The translations under genes and the position numbers were made by a program. Positions 1-8,394 of a DNA stretch of 41,557 nucleotides are shown piece after piece; the first letter of the stretch is position 1; each line of letters opens with the position of its first letter. The stretch comes from DATKDP01 sp035546335 (GTDB taxonomy: Bacteria; Acidobacteriota; Thermoanaerobaculia; Gp7-AA8), in the NCBI GenBank assembly GCA_035546335.1, contig DATKDP010000058.1, positions 1 to 41,557 of the forward strand, in the 5' to 3' direction. The notes below the pieces were generated by a model that saw only the letters and a list, made by a program, of their open reading frames with translations, was not told the DNA's origin and did not search any database.

Positions 1-137
1 GCCCCTCGCCTCTCGCCTCTCGTCTCTCGCCTCTCGTCTCTCGCCTCTCGCCTCTCGCCTCTCGCCTCTCGCCTCTCGTCTCTCGCCTCTCGTCTCTCGC
101 CTCTCGCCTCTCGCCTCTCGCCTCTCGCCTCTCCCCC
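1..137. repeat. Heptanucleotide tandem array (TCGCCTC / TCGTCTC units)
   Basis: Nearly pure 7-bp tandem repeat made of two variant units, TCGCCTC and TCGTCTC, running off the left edge of the window. It ends just before the cutA stop codon at 141. The reverse complement of the same units recurs at 27533-27571 and 38654-38698, so this is a dispersed simple-repeat class and not a local accident. No coding role is visible. Confidence 0.95.
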
Positions 138-140
138 TCC

Positions 141-476
141 CTACCCCTCCGACGTCGATTCGAGCAGCCACTTGCCGTAACCCTCCGAGAGATCATCGAT
201 CGCCAGGACGACGAGCTCCGGCACTTCGTACGGGTGGCTGGCGGCGAAGTGCTGCCGCAGCTCGGCTGCACGTTTCATCGTGGTCTTGATGATCAGCAGC
301 AGCTCGCTCTCTTCCATCACCCGTCCTTCCCACCGATAGACGGAAACGACTCCTTCGACGATGTTCACGCATGCCGCAAGCCTCGCATCGACGATCTCCG
401 ACGCCAGCCGGCCAGCATCCTCGCGACTTCCGACCGTCGTCAGCACGATCGCAGGAGAGTCCGTTTTCGTCATCAT
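141..476 (-). CDS. cutA: CutA-family divalent-cation tolerance protein
   Basis: A 111-residue protein, the normal CutA1 length. The family forms small ferredoxin-like trimers linked to copper/divalent-metal tolerance, although the biochemical role is poorly defined. Visible signatures are the N-terminal strand AIVLTTVGS, the ARLAACVNI segment, the YRWEG strand, ESELLLIIKTT and the C-terminal HPYEVPEL motif, which is diagnostic. A strong AAGGAGG lies directly upstream. It is too close to the first of two consecutive ATG codons (476) and well spaced for the second (473), so translation may start at 473. The same frame stays open upstream to 1139, but that extension is Arg-rich shadow sequence antisense to the next genes. 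The gene is divergent from the gene at 537 with a very short shared intergenic region. Confidence 0.93.
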   Translation of the reverse strand: MMTKTDSPAIVLTTVGSREDAGRLASEIVDARLAACVNIVEGVVSVYRWEGRVMEESELLLIIKTTMKRAAELRQHFAASHPYEVPELVVLAIDDLSEGYGKWLLESTSEG

Positions 477-536
477 CTCCTCCTTGTGGACTGCAATCCG
501 ACCCCGTCCGCCCCGTGTAGAATGCCACGACCGACG

Positions 537-980
537 ATGCCGATTCGCCCGTACCTCGCTCGTATCTGGATTTCCGCCGCCCTGCTGCTTCTCGCAGTCT
601 CGAGCGCGAAGATCGTAACCACGCGCCGGGTCCCGCCGCTCTCGCTTCCCGTCACTCCGCTCGAGCGCGTCCACTTCGAGTGGTCGGAGCAGTGGCGTTT
701 TCTGGAAGAGGCCCGGCCACTCGTTCCTCCCGGCAGCACCTACACCGTGCGTGCCGCCGGCGGAGACTCGGAGATGAGTCTGTTCATGCTCTCTCTGAAT
801 CTCTTTCGCGACCATCTCCCGATCCCATCCTCGTATTATCGCCAGCCGCTGCCGGATCGGGGGAACTCGGCGCGTTTCGTCCTCTCGTTTCACTGCCTTC
901 CGCTCGACGATCCGATCGCGACCCTCGTCGCGCGGCTCGAGAGAGGCTGCGTGCACCAGCGAGCGGGAGTGGCCCCGTGA
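537..980 (+). CDS. Small anchored or secreted protein, unknown function
   Basis: A protein of about 147 residues that I do not recognise. It begins with a basic residue-containing segment and a hydrophobic stretch (about residues 7-23, ending in LLLLAVSSA), so it is either a signal peptide or an N-terminal anchor. The remainder is soluble and contains HFEWSEQWRF and a Ser/Met-rich middle. Its stop overlaps the GTG start of the GT-C gene by the 4-nt GTGA, which implies translational coupling and suggests it is a partner of that membrane glycosyltransferase, for example supplying a periplasmic domain. An in-frame ATG at 522 is an alternative start. No Shine-Dalgarno is visible before either; a TAGAAT hexamer at 518-523 could be a -10 box. 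Function is unassigned. Confidence 0.72.
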   Translation: MPIRPYLARIWISAALLLLAVSSAKIVTTRRVPPLSLPVTPLERVHFEWSEQWRFLEEARPLVPPGSTYTVRAAGGDSEMSLFMLSLNLFRDHLPIPSSYYRQPLPDRGNSARFVLSFHCLPLDDPIATLVARLERGCVHQRAGVAP

Positions 981-2311
981 GCGTTGCGCTTTTTTTTCTG
1001 GCACAACTCGCGATTCCACTGTTCGGACTCCCGATCGCACGGCATCCGGAGATCCGCGCGCTCTCGCCCGCGGCACGTTGTTCGGCTTTGTTCGGTGCGG
1101 GAGCCCTCTTCCTGACGCTCTTCGGGCTGATCCTTTCACTCTACCGGATTCCCTGGACCGTTGCTTCGTTTCTGCTCCTTCTCGTCGCGGTCACGCTGCT
1201 GGCACGCCGCTGGCCTGCGTCGCCCGGCGTGATGCTCCGACCTCGACAAGCGCTCGAGGTCTCCAGGAGAGTCCGCATCGCATTCGTCATCGTCATTCTC
1301 GCCGCGCTCGGATACCTCGCATTCTTCACGCTGACCGGCCGTGCCGTCTCGCCCGACTTCGCCTTCATCTGGGGGCTCAAGGGAATTCGTTTCGCCGAGC
1401 ATGGCGGAATCGACCCCTCGTTTCTCTCCTGGCCCTACGCGGTTCACACGCACGTGAACTATCCGCCGCTGTTCACGACGACGCTCGCCTGGAGTGCGAT
1501 GATCGCCGGCGACATGCCGTGGATGGCCGCGCCTCTGGTGAGCGCGATCTGGATCGCGGCAACGATTCCACTCCTCGTCGATCTGTTTCGCCGCGCAGTC
1601 TCCGATCGGATAGCGCTCGCAGCCTCCGCGTTCTGGACCGCGGCGATCTGCATCTCGCTCGTCGCCACGACCGCCACGGCTACCGCCGAAGCTCCTCTCC
1701 TCCATTACGGAGCCGTCGGCTGTGCGGCATTGCTGGTGCGCACTCGCGAGGACCGGCCGGATCTGCTGGCTCTGCTCGCCCTCACCGGCCTGCTGATGAC
1801 GAAGCTCGAAGGAGCGATCCTCTTCGTCTCGCTGCTCGCCGGAGCGATTCTCGCCTCGCTGCTCCTGCGGCGCCTGCGACTTCGCGCGTTTCTGCCGATG
1901 ATTCTCGTACCGCTTCTCCCCCTCGCGGTCTGGTGGCTCTACGAATTTCTGAACCGCATTCCGATGACGGATCCGGCACGCGAGAAGGCCCTGGCGATAC
2001 GATTCGACTACATCGCTACGATCGCACGCACCGAGATCGCGGGACTCGACGCCGGAACCTTCGGGCTCTCGTGGGTCATACCGCTTCTGCTCATTGCCGT
2101 CTTCTTTCGCTCATGGCGACGGCTGCTCCCCGCTCTGGCAGGCGCTGCCGGCATGTGGCTCTTTCTGACGGTCTACTTTCTCCACGCCACAGGCGATCCG
2201 AGCGTGTTGATCGGGTGGACGTTTCCACGCCTGATGCAGTCCGCACTCTCCCTCGTGATCGTCGCCGCCGTCGTTGCACCTGGTAGGGAAAGCCCTGCTG
2301 CGGTACTCTGA
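977..2311 (+). CDS. GT-C fold membrane glycosyltransferase (PMT/ArnT-like)
   Basis: A polytopic membrane protein of 444 residues with about ten hydrophobic segments. The layout is typical of GT-C enzymes, which use polyprenyl-phosphate sugars on the periplasmic side. The first large loop has the acidic SPDF near WGLKGIRFAEHGG and a YPPLF motif that recurs in GT39/ArnT-like proteins. I chose the GTG at 977 because it overlaps the preceding TGA (GTGA) and is immediately followed by a transmembrane helix. The open frame further upstream overlaps the preceding gene and is Arg/Ser-rich. No donor or acceptor can be predicted from sequence alone; the family call is firmer than any substrate. Confidence 0.8.
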   Translation: MSVALFFLAQLAIPLFGLPIARHPEIRALSPAARCSALFGAGALFLTLFGLILSLYRIPWTVASFLLLLVAVTLLARRWPASPGVMLRPRQALEVSRRVRIAFVIVILAALGYLAFFTLTGRAVSPDFAFIWGLKGIRFAEHGGIDPSFLSWPYAVHTHVNYPPLFTTTLAWSAMIAGDMPWMAAPLVSAIWIAATIPLLVDLFRRAVSDRIALAASAFWTAAICISLVATTATATAEAPLLHYGAVGCAALLVRTREDRPDLLALLALTGLLMTKLEGAILFVSLLAGAILASLLLRRLRLRAFLPMILVPLLPLAVWWLYEFLNRIPMTDPAREKALAIRFDYIATIARTEIAGLDAGTFGLSWVIPLLLIAVFFRSWRRLLPALAGAAGMWLFLTVYFLHATGDPSVLIGWTFPRLMQSALSLVIVAAVVAPGRESPAAVL

Positions 2312-2353
2312 CGAGACATCCCGCTCGCGACCTGTCCGTAGGGGATTGTGGGC

Positions 2354-2417
2354 GAAGTTTGTCCGCTTCGGCGCGGCCGGACGGCATGACCTCTCCCATG
2401 CCGAAGCGGACAACTTC
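2354..2417. repeat. Inverted repeat, 18-19 bp arms
   Basis: The left arm at 2354-2372 (GAAGTTTGTCCGCTTCGGC) is the reverse complement of the right arm at 2400-2417 apart from one inserted T, with a 27-nt loop. It could form a long hairpin. It lies just downstream of the GT-C gene but has no T-run, so it is not a classic terminator. Confidence 0.8.
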
Positions 2418-2532
2418 GGCCCTGGCCCGAATCGCTGGCGACGAACGGCACCGAGAGGGCAAAACAGAAAGATCGTCCGGCGACGCCGGCGAGAGGCTCG
2501 CCAGCATGTGAGACGCGACCCCTCACCCCTGA

Positions 2533-2590
2533 CCCCTCTCCCCATGGTCACGTCGCTGCCTCTGGTAAGGTTGGCTGATGGGGAGAGGGG
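2533..2590. repeat. Perfect 13-bp inverted repeat
   Basis: CCCCTCTCCCCAT at 2533-2545 is exactly complementary to ATGGGGAGAGGGG at 2578-2590, with 32 nt between. It may be a palindromic mobile remnant or an RNA hairpin in the intergenic transcript. Confidence 0.8.
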
Positions 2591-2770
2591 AACGATCGTC
2601 GCGAGATTCGCCTGTCCACGCGATCGGCGACAAGCCGAACTTGTCGCAGATGCTCTGTCAGACCATCGCAAGCCTCACCGTGCCCGCGTCGCATCCGCGA
2701 CAAAGTTCGGCCACAAAAGTTCGGGCACTTGGTTCGGCCACTTCCTTGCGTAATACTCGCGAGCTGCACC

Positions 2771-5143
2771 ATGGCCCTCGTGAACCTCGTCGCACCGATT
2801 CTCGCCTACGCAGCCTTCGGCATCCTGGCCCTCGGGCTCGCTCACCGCTTCGTACTGCCTCTCTCGCGACTCGCTGCGATCGCGCTTCTCCTCCTCCCAC
2901 TCGCATTCACCGGGCGCGCTCTGCTCACGGGGAGAGTCTATGCGCCGATCGATCTGCCCTACCAGGCGCACCCGCTCGCCGCGTTGAAGGACGATTACGG
3001 AGTGCGGTTTCACAATCCTGCGTTTTCCGACGTCTATTGCCTCAACATTCCGTGGAAGAAGGCGACGCGCATTTCCTGGAGCCGCGGCGAGCTCCCTCTG
3101 TGGAATCCCTTCCTGTTCGCCGGCGACATCCACGCCGCCGCCGCGCAGACCACGCCCTACGAGCCGCTTTTCCTCGCGAGTCTGCTCCTACCGATGCACG
3201 TGAGCCTGACCTTTCTCGCGGCGATGACGTTCCTTCTCGCCGGGCTCTCGATGTACCTCTACTGCCGCGATCTCGGATGCCGCGATGCGGCCTCGCTGTT
3301 CGGAGCCGCCGCCTGGATGTTCGGCAGCTTTCTCGTCTTCTGGCTGGAGTGGGTCATCACCGCTTCGACACTCTGGTTTCCTCTCGTTCTCCTCGGCGTC
3401 CGGAGAACGATCCATCATCGAAGTCCTCGATCTGTCTTTCTGCTGACGGCTGCATTCTCGATGACGCTCCTTTCGGGGCATCCCGAGAGTCTCTTTCACA
3501 TCGTGGTTCTCGGAATCGCGTACGCACTGTTCGAGCTGGCGCTTCTCAGGCCGAAGTTGCCCGAGCTGATTCGCACGGCGCTCGCCGGAATCGCCGCCGG
3601 CGCGATCGCTCTGCTGCTCTGTGCGATCTACCTTCTCCCGATTCTCGAGGCGCTGCCGCAGACGTTCGAGCATTGGTTCAGGCAGGTGGTCGTGCGAAAC
3701 GATCGGCCGCTCCCGATGAGCGAGTCGCTCGCCGCCCTGCGCATCAATTTCGTTCCGTTCATCCACGGATCGCCCGACGCCGAACAGCCTGATCCTCCTC
3801 CGTCCATTCCCAGCCATTCGAGCGCCTATCCGGGAAGCCTTCTCTTCGCGCCCGCACTCTACGGACTGATTCGCACGCGCTGGAAGGGGCGCTGGCTGCT
3901 GACAGGCTTTCTGCTGTTCGGCTGGCTGGCCGGCGCGCAGGCACCCGTCGTCACGACGATTCTCGGCAGGATTCCGCTCTTCGACATCGCCATCAACAAC
4001 CGCCTCGTGTTCGCAGCGCTCTTCGCGCTCGCCGCGCTCGCGGCGCTCGGCGTCGAAGCGTGGCTGGAGAGAGGCAGGCCGGTCGCCATGCCACTGCTCC
4101 TGATTTCATCGTCCGTGCTCTTCGCGATCGCGACGGCCGTGCTCTGGCCGGCGATGCGTGCAGAGCTCTCGGCCCGATATCTCACCGCGGAGAGCGTCAA
4201 ACTGATCCTTCCGCCGCTGCTCTGCGGGCTCGCACTCCTGCCGGCGCGGGGACGCGCGATCGGAGCAGCCGTCCTTCTCGTTCTTCTCGTCGCACAACGC
4301 ACCGCCGAGATGGGAAGCTACTATCCGACCCTGCCGGCTCGCATGTTCTATCCTCCCATCCCGGGATTCGAAGCCTTCCCTCGCGGCGACGACCCTTACC
4401 GCATCGTCGGTCACGAGTTCACCTTCATCCCCAACACAGCGACGATGTACGAGCTCGAGGATGCGCGGGGCTACACGGCGATGACGTTCAGGCGCCATGC
4501 CGATCTCTTCCCTCTCTGGTCGGTCCCGCAGGCGGTCTGGTTCAACCGGGTCGACGATCTCTCACGCCCCTTCCTCTCGTTTCTCAACGTCCGCTACGCG
4601 ATCACGCGTCCCGGGGCGGGGATCACGGCGGGGTGGCGCGTGGTTCTCTCGAACGAGGCGATGACGCTGCTCGAGAACACGCGGGCATTGCCGCGCGCCT
4701 TCGTTCCACAACGCGTTCGAATCAACCAGCCACCCGAAGACGTGATCCGCCAGATGAGCGCCGCCATCGACTTCGGCGAGCGCGCGTGGATCGATCATCC
4801 GACCGGCGGCGGACCAGCGGACGAGATCGACAACGGCCCGGGAACCGTGAGCATCCGGACGGCGAGCCTTCGCGAGCGGCGGCTCGATGTCGAGATGAAG
4901 GGCGAGGGCTGGGTCGTGGTCTCCGAAGCGAACTGGAAGGGATGGCGAGCATATCGTGAGAATCGAAGAATTCCGATTCGGTTCGCCAACCACGCGTACA
5001 TCGGATTCCATCTTCCGGCGGGACGGCATCGGGTCCGTCTCGTCTACTTCCCCTCGTCGTTCAGAGCCGGAGCAATCATCTCGCTTCTCACGGCGACAGG
5101 GCTGACGGCCTATGGGATCAGCCGGCGGATGAGGCTGGCCTGA
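2771..5143 (+). CDS. YfhO-family multi-spanning membrane protein
   Basis: A 790-residue protein with a dozen or so transmembrane segments. It carries the YfhO layout: an early periplasmic loop with PYQAHPLAALKDDYG and WSRGELPLWNPFLFAGD, GHPESLFH in the middle, and a soluble C-terminal domain ending in YFPSSFRAGAIISLL before a last helix. YfhO proteins are GT-C-like and, in Firmicutes, glycosylate lipoteichoic acid or related polymers; in Gram-negative phyla the substrate is unknown. The start at 2771 was chosen because MALVNLVAPILAYAAFG opens directly into a helix, whereas the in-frame ATG at 2729 adds a short unconserved-looking leader. With the preceding GT-C gene it forms a likely cell-surface glycosylation group. 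Confidence 0.86.
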   Translation: MALVNLVAPILAYAAFGILALGLAHRFVLPLSRLAAIALLLLPLAFTGRALLTGRVYAPIDLPYQAHPLAALKDDYGVRFHNPAFSDVYCLNIPWKKATRISWSRGELPLWNPFLFAGDIHAAAAQTTPYEPLFLASLLLPMHVSLTFLAAMTFLLAGLSMYLYCRDLGCRDAASLFGAAAWMFGSFLVFWLEWVITASTLWFPLVLLGVRRTIHHRSPRSVFLLTAAFSMTLLSGHPESLFHIVVLGIAYALFELALLRPKLPELIRTALAGIAAGAIALLLCAIYLLPILEALPQTFEHWFRQVVVRNDRPLPMSESLAALRINFVPFIHGSPDAEQPDPPPSIPSHSSAYPGSLLFAPALYGLIRTRWKGRWLLTGFLLFGWLAGAQAPVVTTILGRIPLFDIAINNRLVFAALFALAALAALGVEAWLERGRPVAMPLLLISSSVLFAIATAVLWPAMRAELSARYLTAESVKLILPPLLCGLALLPARGRAIGAAVLLVLLVAQRTAEMGSYYPTLPARMFYPPIPGFEAFPRGDDPYRIVGHEFTFIPNTATMYELEDARGYTAMTFRRHADLFPLWSVPQAVWFNRVDDLSRPFLSFLNVRYAITRPGAGITAGWRVVLSNEAMTLLENTRALPRAFVPQRVRINQPPEDVIRQMSAAIDFGERAWIDHPTGGGPADEIDNGPGTVSIRTASLRERRLDVEMKGEGWVVVSEANWKGWRAYRENRRIPIRFANHAYIGFHLPAGRHRVRLVYFPSSFRAGAIISLLTATGLTAYGISRRMRLA

Positions 5144-5208
5144 TCGCAGCCTCCTGCAAACTTCGACACGCGAGCGAAATTCGGGTCATATCAGGGTCCA
5201 GGCCATGC

Positions 5209-5214
5209 TATGAT
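5209..5214 (+). promoter_or_regulatory. Putative -10 box (TATGAT) of the antitoxin gene, possibly leaderless
   Basis: TATGAT lies 7 nt before the ATG at 5222 and no Shine-Dalgarno is seen. Transcription would begin at or next to the start codon. No convincing -35 hexamer is present at the usual spacing, so this is tentative. Confidence 0.4.
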
Positions 5215-5221
5215 TCAGACC

Positions 5222-5464
5222 ATGAAGCGGATGTCAATTCAGGACCTCAAGGCTGGGCTTTCGGGCGCAGTCGCCGAGGCGGAATCCGGGAGGAGCATTG
5301 TGATCACGCGGTATGGCGAAGCGGTTGCTCAACTCGTTCCACCCCTGCAACCCCACGTGCGGCGAGGGTCCAGGATGGGGAGTGCCGCCCTGACTCCGGC
5401 AGTTCGCCGCGGAACGAAAGGACGTTATCTCGCCGTTCTGCTCGAGGATCGAGGCGGCCGTTGA
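5222..5464 (+). CDS. Phd/YefM-family antitoxin
   Basis: About 80 residues. The N-terminal half MSIQDLKAGLSGAVAEAESG followed by IVITRYGEAVAQLVPP is the typical Phd/YefM fold (dimerisation and operator binding). The C-terminal half, rich in Arg/Gly with RYLAVLLEDRGG, should be the disordered toxin-neutralising tail. In-frame ATGs at 5210, 5222 and 5231 compete; family members usually begin a few residues before SIQDLKA, so 5222 or 5231 is favoured. The stop codon overlaps the toxin TTG start (TTGA), the usual coupling in type II modules. It is expected to repress its own promoter together with the toxin. Confidence 0.85.
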   Translation: MKRMSIQDLKAGLSGAVAEAESGRSIVITRYGEAVAQLVPPLQPHVRRGSRMGSAALTPAVRRGTKGRYLAVLLEDRGGR

Positions 5465-5901
5465 GCGCCGCTCCTGACGAGGTCCGCCGGCGCCGGCTCT
5501 ACCTGGACACCTCAGCGTACCTCTGCATCCTGCTGTCAGAGGATGGATGGAGGGAGATCGCCAGCGAATCCGAGGGAGCCGAGCTCCTGTCGAGCGTTCT
5601 GCTCGTTCTCGAGGCGAAACGAAATCTCGTCCGCCTGGCCCGTGAAGGGAACCTTTCCGAAGGGCAGTTTCAGGCGTGCCTGAATCGGGTGGACCATGAC
5701 GCGGAGCTGTTCGCGCTGCACGAGCTGACCCTGGAGTTGTGTCAGTCGAACCTGATGCCCGTCCTCATGACGCCTCGATCGCTCGATCTCGCCCATCTCC
5801 GCACCGCCTATTCATTCCATCGGGCGGAGCCGGTCGATCGGTTCGTGACGATGGACGATGCTCAGAGGCAGGCGGCCCGGGAGATGGGTCTTTCCGTCTG
5901 A
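5461..5901 (+). CDS. PIN-domain toxin (VapC-like ribonuclease)
   Basis: A 146-residue PIN-domain protein starting at a TTG that overlaps the antitoxin stop. The acidic residues expected to bind the catalytic metal are visible: Asp16 in LYLDTSAY, Glu51 in VLEAKRN, Asp109 in SLDLAHLRTA and Asp132 in VTMDDAQRQAA. VapC toxins cleave tRNA or rRNA and are held inactive by the cognate antitoxin. Spacing of motifs and length match the family, so the toxin appears intact. The pair sits between unrelated genes, as stand-alone modules often do. Pairing a PIN toxin with a Phd-type antitoxin is common. Confidence 0.88.
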   Translation: MSAAPDEVRRRRLYLDTSAYLCILLSEDGWREIASESEGAELLSSVLLVLEAKRNLVRLAREGNLSEGQFQACLNRVDHDAELFALHELTLELCQSNLMPVLMTPRSLDLAHLRTAYSFHRAEPVDRFVTMDDAQRQAAREMGLSV

Positions 5902-5998
5902 AACGTGCTCCCGATGCTGGCAAGGGGTCGCGGCCGAGACGCATCAGCGATCGGACGTTCTTGAACCGCTTGCGAAGGACGATTAGCATGGTGACTTA

Positions 5999-7252
5999 CT
6001 AGCGCACGCCGAGGTCGCGAAGATACTCGCCGAGGCGCTGATCCAAAACGGCAGTACTTTCGACGGACGATCCAGAGGCCTCGATCACGAGAATGTGCGG
6101 GAGCTCCTCACTGTCTTCCCATGTCTCGTGCCGCTCGAGACCGCGCAGATCTTCGTGCGGGCTTTCTCCATATCGCCGGACCTCGACACGGGCGAACCCG
6201 GCGCGACGGAGCGCCGCCGTCAATGTCTGAATGTTGTAGAGAAACTGGTGACCCCAGCCGCGGAACGCGCGGTTCGTCTGGAAACAGTCAACGATCGCGT
6301 CGCCTTCGTTCCGCCAGAGTCCGCGGTGATAGTGCGTGGCGAGCACCCAGTCGAGATTCGGAGTCGACAGACGGAGCACGCCTTCGTCCCTCAGCACACT
6401 GCGGCACTCGGCGAGAAAGCGGAGCGCATCGTCCAGCGGGAGATGCTCGATGAAATGCTCTGCGAAGATGAAGCGTGCATTGCGGAACGGAAGACCCGAG
6501 GTCACGTCGAGGACGCGATCGACTCCCGGGTACGGCTGGTTGTCGATGTTCATCCACCCCTCGAGACTCACCGCTCCCGATCCGACATGAATGCGCTCTG
6601 CCTCGACACGCTCGTCGCTCTCCGCCAGCAGCAGGACGGTGATCGCCTCGCCCGGAGGGTCCTCGTCGAGCCCGATCTCCCGAAACCGAAAGAGCGACGG
6701 CTCGAGCGCAGAAGGAAACGGCGAGGCCAGATCGGGGCGTGTCGACGGAGGCGGAAGATGTACGATCGTTCGGAGCCTTTCAACCTTCTCGCGGATCGCG
6801 CCGCTCCACCGCGCACGCTCCCCCGGCGCGACTCCCACGAGCAGCTTTCCTTTCGGCTCGAGGAGCTGTGCCAGCCTGACGACGTCGTGATCCTCCGGAT
6901 GGAAGGCTACGATGAGGTCGAACGATCCGAGATCTCCCGATTCGTCCACTCGAAACTCGACCGGCAGGAGGGAGAATGCTCGCTTCGCATACGCGACATT
7001 CGTCTCGTGCCGATCGACAGCCACCACCTGCCTCGCACCAACCTGAACGAGGATGGCCGCACCGAAGCCGGTGCCCGACTTCACGTCGAGGACGCGGCGT
7101 CCCTCCGCATGGCGCCCCGCAAACCAGTAGAGCGAGGCGATCGTCCGATAGAGATCGTTCTGGACGCCGGGAAAAACGACGGCTCCCGTAAGAGGAAGGC
7201 CGGCCACGAAGCGTCTCGACGCATTCGACAGTCTCTGTAGTGCTCGCCTCAT
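5999..7252 (-). CDS. Protein with two SAM-methyltransferase-like domains
   Basis: A 417-residue protein. The N-terminal half (about 35-215) has a Rossmann methyltransferase layout with VLDVKSGTGFGAA as motif I, AVDRHE as motif II and SFDLIVAFHPED as motif IV. Lys-Ser replaces the usual Gly-Cys in motif I, so activity is uncertain. The C-terminal half (about 220-390) resembles the small predicted methyltransferases that begin with a GWMNID segment and contain FAEHFIEHLP and GVLRLSTPNLDWV. Tandem fusion of the two types suggests one half may be regulatory or act on a glycan substrate. The gene is convergent with the toxin gene and divergent from the GT51 gene. No Shine-Dalgarno is seen, but a TATCGT hexamer sits 8 nt upstream of the ATG. 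Confidence 0.8.
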   Translation of the reverse strand: MRRALQRLSNASRRFVAGLPLTGAVVFPGVQNDLYRTIASLYWFAGRHAEGRRVLDVKSGTGFGAAILVQVGARQVVAVDRHETNVAYAKRAFSLLPVEFRVDESGDLGSFDLIVAFHPEDHDVVRLAQLLEPKGKLLVGVAPGERARWSGAIREKVERLRTIVHLPPPSTRPDLASPFPSALEPSLFRFREIGLDEDPPGEAITVLLLAESDERVEAERIHVGSGAVSLEGWMNIDNQPYPGVDRVLDVTSGLPFRNARFIFAEHFIEHLPLDDALRFLAECRSVLRDEGVLRLSTPNLDWVLATHYHRGLWRNEGDAIVDCFQTNRAFRGWGHQFLYNIQTLTAALRRAGFARVEVRRYGESPHEDLRGLERHETWEDSEELPHILVIEASGSSVESTAVLDQRLGEYLRDLGVR

Positions 7253-7260
7253 GCTTGCAC

Positions 7261-7266
7261 ACGATA
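7261..7266 (-). promoter_or_regulatory. Putative -10 box (TATCGT), possible leaderless start
   Basis: Reading on the minus strand, TATCGT ends 8 nt before the ATG of the double methyltransferase gene, and there is no Shine-Dalgarno. This matches the spacing seen before enolase and the antitoxin. No -35 match was found, so it is a weak call. Confidence 0.3.
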
Positions 7267-7306
7267 CTCGAAGGCACGCCGGCAGGGGAGAGCGGGCGAA
7301 GTGTGG

Positions 7307-8260
7307 ATGACTGCGACGGTTTCGAGTGTTTCCGGGAGCAAGTTGTTCAAGCGCGTATTTCTCATATTCGTCATCGCTCTGCTGGCCTTCGCCGGCTGGG
7401 AATGGTTGACCTTTCCCGACGTCGGCCGCCTGCGGAGCGAATCGCCCAAAACCACCGCCTTCATGGAGCGGAGAAAAGCGCTCCTCCGCGGAGAAGGAAA
7501 GGACGGCACACTCGACTACCGGTGGGTCTCCTACGGGCGCATCTCACCAAATCTCAGGCGGGCGGTTCTCGTGGCCGAAGACAGCGCCTTCTACGAGCAT
7601 CAGGGGGTGGATGTCGAGGGGCTCAAGGAGGCGCTGCGCCGCGACTGGGAAAAAAAGAAACTGACCCACGGCGGATCGACGATCACTCAGCAGCTCGCGA
7701 AGAACCTTTATCTTTCGCCGTCGCGGAATCCATACAGGAAGTTGAAGGAGTACGTCATCGCGCGTGAGCTCGAGCGGAAGCTCAGCAAGAAGCAAATTCT
7801 CGAGATCTACCTCAACGTCGTCGAGCTCGGCGAAAGGACCTACGGCGCCGAGGCGGCCGCGCGCCATTACTTCGGAAAGTCAGCGGCTTCACTCACACCA
7901 TCCGAGGCCGCCCTGCTCGCCGGCTCACTGCCGAATCCGCGCGTGATGAGTCCCGCGAATCCGAACCGGCGGCTCCGCGCACGCCAGAAGCTGATCCTCT
8001 CCAGAATGAAGCGATGGGGCTATCAGCTCGAGAAGGACGTTCTCACCGAGCCGAAAGCCAGGACGAGGGTGAAGGAGGAGACACCTCCCCCATCCGATAC
8101 CGACCTCGTCCCGGAGGAACCGCTCCCGGAAATGGAGCCTCTGCCATCTCTGGCACCGCCTCTGGAAGAGCCTCCGGCCGTCGAGACCGAGCAGCCGGCG
8201 CCGGTCGAGCCGGCGGACGTGACCACCACAGAAATTCCGCCGCCAATCCCACCAATGTAA
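7307..8260 (+). CDS. mtgA: Monofunctional peptidoglycan glycosyltransferase (GT51)
   Basis: A 317-residue protein that polymerises lipid II into glycan strands on the outer face of the inner membrane. An N-terminal membrane anchor (FLIFVIALLAFAGW) is followed by the GT51 domain, with the catalytic Glu near residue 91 in AEDSAFYEHQGVD and the GGSTITQQLAKNL motif near 125. RKLKEYVIARELE and EIYLNVVELGE complete the family signature. There is no transpeptidase domain. Unusually, about 75 residues after the catalytic domain form a Pro/Glu-rich tail with repeated PLP, EEP and PPP, so the protein is longer than usual for the family. ATG 7307 is preferred; a GTG at 7301 is possible. It is divergent from the methyltransferase gene. 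Confidence 0.9.
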   Translation: MTATVSSVSGSKLFKRVFLIFVIALLAFAGWEWLTFPDVGRLRSESPKTTAFMERRKALLRGEGKDGTLDYRWVSYGRISPNLRRAVLVAEDSAFYEHQGVDVEGLKEALRRDWEKKKLTHGGSTITQQLAKNLYLSPSRNPYRKLKEYVIARELERKLSKKQILEIYLNVVELGERTYGAEAAARHYFGKSAASLTPSEAALLAGSLPNPRVMSPANPNRRLRARQKLILSRMKRWGYQLEKDVLTEPKARTRVKEETPPPSDTDLVPEEPLPEMEPLPSLAPPLEEPPAVETEQPAPVEPADVTTTEIPPPIPPM

Positions 8261-8394
8261 GGTCATTTCGACAGACGCTCCGCGATTCGGCTGAATGTGA
8301 AACGGGGCGCGTTCGCTGCTGAACAGGATTGCATCCTGAGACGAGAGTCGCTATTCGGGACGGCGCCATCGGTTCGAGCATTGCGGTTGAAACA

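Larger units (their letters stand above)
2312..2770. other. Gene-free, repeat-rich intergenic region
   Basis: No credible coding sequence. The stretch holds two separate inverted repeats (2354-2417 and 2533-2590), a 20-bp word at 2598-2617 repeated at 12135-12154, and a 14-bp word GTTCGGCCACTTCC at 2732-2745 repeated at 11976-11989. Motifs such as AAGTTCGG and GAAGTTTGTC recur in slightly altered forms, so it looks like an accumulation of decayed palindromic elements. A TAATAC hexamer at 2751-2756 could be a -10 box for the YfhO gene. Confidence 0.7.

Noticed and set aside
1..137. CRISPR array
   Set aside because: Repeats are contiguous 7-mers without spacers, and no cas gene is in the window. 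The same holds for the arrays at 14709, 14889, 27533 and 38654.
477..1139. N-terminal extension of cutA to 332 residues
   Set aside because: The extension lacks similarity to CutA, overlaps two plus-strand genes, and a strong Shine-Dalgarno lies at the short start.
5739..6002. Small plus-strand open frame after the toxin
   Set aside because: It overlaps the toxin in another frame, is Arg/Pro-rich and has no ribosome-binding site or recognisable motif.
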